A stretch of 6,783 nucleotides of DNA from Phascolarctobacterium sp. (GTDB lineage Bacteria > Bacillota > Negativicutes > Acidaminococcales > Acidaminococcaceae): the NCBI GenBank assembly GCA_004558595.1, contig SFCN01000079.1, positions 1 to 6,783 of the forward strand, given 5' to 3'. This document shows positions 5,576 to 6,783 of the stretch, piece after piece. The notes beneath the pieces were generated by a model. The model saw only the letters and a list, made by a program, of their open reading frames with translations, ran no database searches and had not been told where the DNA came from. A program made the translations under genes and the position numbers. Within the stretch, counting starts at the first letter, position 1. Each line of letters opens with the position of its first letter.

Positions 5576-5619
5576 AAAAACTCCTTTCACAGTTGTTGGG
5601 TATTAGACAATAATCAAGC

Positions 5620-5648
5620 ATAATATATTACCCCTTCAGCCCTTGCAA
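5620..5648 (-). promoter_or_regulatory. sigma-A-type promoter for the unit 2 operon
   Basis: On the minus strand TTGCAA (5648-5643) is followed by a 17-nt spacer and TATTAT (5625-5620), about 45 nt upstream of the secreted-protein start. The -35 box lies in one arm of the conserved inverted repeat, whereas the -10 box lies in the unit-specific DNA. In unit 1 the same -35 is present, but no matching -10 is seen at that spacing. Confidence 0.5.
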
Positions 5649-5708
5649 CTCTGCACTGCCAAATGGCAATGAGCTTGCTCAAATTATGATTTGCAAGGGC
5701 TTTTTTAT
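5638..5708 (+). terminator. branched inverted repeat with T-run, copy 2
   Basis: The outer arms agcccttgcaa (5638-5648) and ttgcaagggct (5691-5701) are a perfect 11-bp pair enclosing two short hairpins (tgcc/ggca at 5657-5668 and tgag/ctca at 5670-5681). A T-run ttttt (5702-5706) follows on the plus strand. It resembles an intrinsic terminator with an enlarged, branched head, pointing against all genes here. It might end an antisense or unannotated plus transcript, or act as DNA structure at the block edge. Confidence 0.55.
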
Positions 5709-5931
5709 TCCTTCAACGGAACCACCGTCTTTTTCGCTATATATAAGACACGCTGACGCGGGAAAATCTGTCGCCAGAAGCGTATTTTTTATATACTAAT
5801 AACCGACACCGCCATACAGCTATTTCATCCTCATCATCCTCGCAAACTTACTTACCACAATAACCGCGACGATTATCGCGATAGCTGCGAAGGCCGCAAG
5901 GGCGCTTATCCACCATTGGCTCATGGCGCGC
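5638..5931 (-). repeat. about 294-bp direct duplication, copy 2 (native CARDB-gene tail and spacer)
   Basis: This is the intact counterpart of 3324-3615. Here the block continues into the full CARDB gene beyond 5931, so this copy shows the ancestral arrangement. Its other end, at 5638, is where similarity between the two units stops and unit-specific DNA begins. Confidence 0.93.
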
Positions 5932-6783
5932 TTCTGCTCCTCCTCGGCCTTTTTCTCGGCGTCGGTCTTTTCGCCCTCTATCACGGGCTTTTGTATCTCG
6001 GTGGCGAAGTCCACGCTCACCGCGTATTCCTCCCCCGCGTCGTCCTTGTAGGATATGGTGTATACGCCTGTGGTCTTGCCGTAGCTTTCGGTGTAGCCCT
6101 CGGTCATGGAGAGCATACCCACGAATACCTTCAGCTCCCCGTAGCCCGCCTGCCCCGGCTGTATATCCCCAAGGAACACGCTTGACGTGGGGAAAAGCCC
6201 AGCGCCCGAAAGATTTACCGTAACGTTTCTGAGCGTGCTTTTGCCTATGTTGAAAACGTTGGCGGGCAGGGTGAAGGTCTCGCCTGCGGTGACGCTCTTG
6301 GGTAGGGATATGGAGTCGTATGTCATTTCCGCAGGCTGGGTGACGTTCACGAGGAACTGCCGCGTGGCGGTGTATACCCCGCCGTAAAGATCGACGTAAT
6401 CCAATGTTATGAAAAACGCCCTGCTCCCCGCTATTACGTCCTTGGTGGTGCGCATTTTAAACGCGGCCTCGGCGCCTTCGCCGGAGGCTATGTTATCGAG
6501 CAGTATGGCGTTGTTAGTGTCGTAGGGCAGTATGCCCTCGGCTTCGCTGCCGTATGTAAGCCTGACGCTTCTTGCGCGTATGCTGCCTATGTTGTCTATT
6601 TTGACATTCACGGAAAACTCCCCATCCCCGCTGACGGTGTCCGGCGTTATCTCGCAGGCGGATATGAACAGCTCCGGCTTTTCAACCTCCTGCTTTGGCA
6701 CGTCGTTCGGGTCGGGCGGATTCTTGCCGTCGGATATGGTCACATACAGCGTAAAGCTCTGCTGCTTCTGCTGGCCCAGCACG
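5820..6783 (-). CDS. membrane-anchored surface protein with CARDB/COG1361-like domains (N-terminus outside window)
   Basis: The last 320 codons are visible and the frame is open at the window edge, so the real start is outside. Counting from the visible end, residues 36-148 and 150-262 are two related beta-sandwich repeats of the CARDB/COG1361 (S-layer-like adhesion) type. Each has the pattern FSVNVKIDNIGS or FTLPANVFNIGK, then a RSVRL or RNVTV strand, a LLDNIASGEGAEAAF or FLGDIQPGQAGYGEL turn, and a closing strand. A charged linker (EKTDAEKKAEEEQK) leads to a single membrane helix at 288-311 and a short basic tail, FARMMRMK, giving an extracellular, C-terminally anchored topology. From family knowledge such proteins often accompany MacB-like ABC exporters or cell-surface assemblies; that neighbourhood is not visible. 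The 3' end was duplicated at 3504-3615. Confidence 0.85.
   Translation of the reverse strand, partial: VLGQQKQQSFTLYVTISDGKNPPDPNDVPKQEVEKPELFISACEITPDTVSGDGEFSVNVKIDNIGSIRARSVRLTYGSEAEGILPYDTNNAILLDNIASGEGAEAAFKMRTTKDVIAGSRAFFITLDYVDLYGGVYTATRQFLVNVTQPAEMTYDSISLPKSVTAGETFTLPANVFNIGKSTLRNVTVNLSGAGLFPTSSVFLGDIQPGQAGYGELKVFVGMLSMTEGYTESYGKTTGVYTISYKDDAGEEYAVSVDFATEIQKPVIEGEKTDAEKKAEEEQKRAMSQWWISALAAFAAIAIIVAVIVVSKFARMMRMK

Overview
The window looks like a mid-GC Firmicute (Clostridia-type) chromosome. Genes carry strong AGGAG-type ribosome binding sites, the secreted proteins have Gram-positive Sec signal peptides and lipoboxes, and the left end resembles Clostridia integrative/conjugative elements. 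Every gene I can support lies on the minus strand, so transcription runs from high to low coordinates. No rRNA, tRNA, CRISPR array or transposase was seen.

Right part (about 1398-6783), in transcription order: the C-terminal 320 codons of a membrane-anchored protein with CARDB/COG1361-like beta-sandwich repeats (5820-6783); a small secreted protein (5138-5575); a lipoprotein (3720-5060); a second copy of the last codons and downstream DNA of the CARDB gene (3324-3615); a second small secreted protein (2896-3267); and a second lipoprotein (1470-2822). This is two tandem copies of one unit: CARDB 3' end and spacer, secreted protein, lipoprotein, 53-bp flank. Flanking blocks are about 95% identical between units, but the genes between them are strongly diverged and the homology stops abruptly at the block edges. 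That pattern suggests cassette exchange or fast diversification of a secreted-protein/lipoprotein pair between fixed flanks, and is the main novelty candidate.

Middle (1153-1397): no convincing gene, only a possible 21-residue remnant and two back-to-back hairpin terminators that separate the cassette array from the left part.

Left part (1-1150): a small sigma-70 region-4-like gene (627-1046) of the type carried by Tn1549/Tn4451-like elements. Its ribosome binding site lies in the 3' arm of a perfect 16-bp inverted repeat. Then comes a GC-rich, hairpin-rich stretch of about 530 bp without a convincing gene (93-626), a 12-bp inverted repeat (64-92), and the first five codons of a further minus-strand gene leaving the window (1-17). 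This part is probably from a mobile element. The cassette genes are visibly more AT-rich than the CARDB gene and the left part, so the window is a mosaic.

Family assignments come from reading the sequences and from memory; no database search was run.
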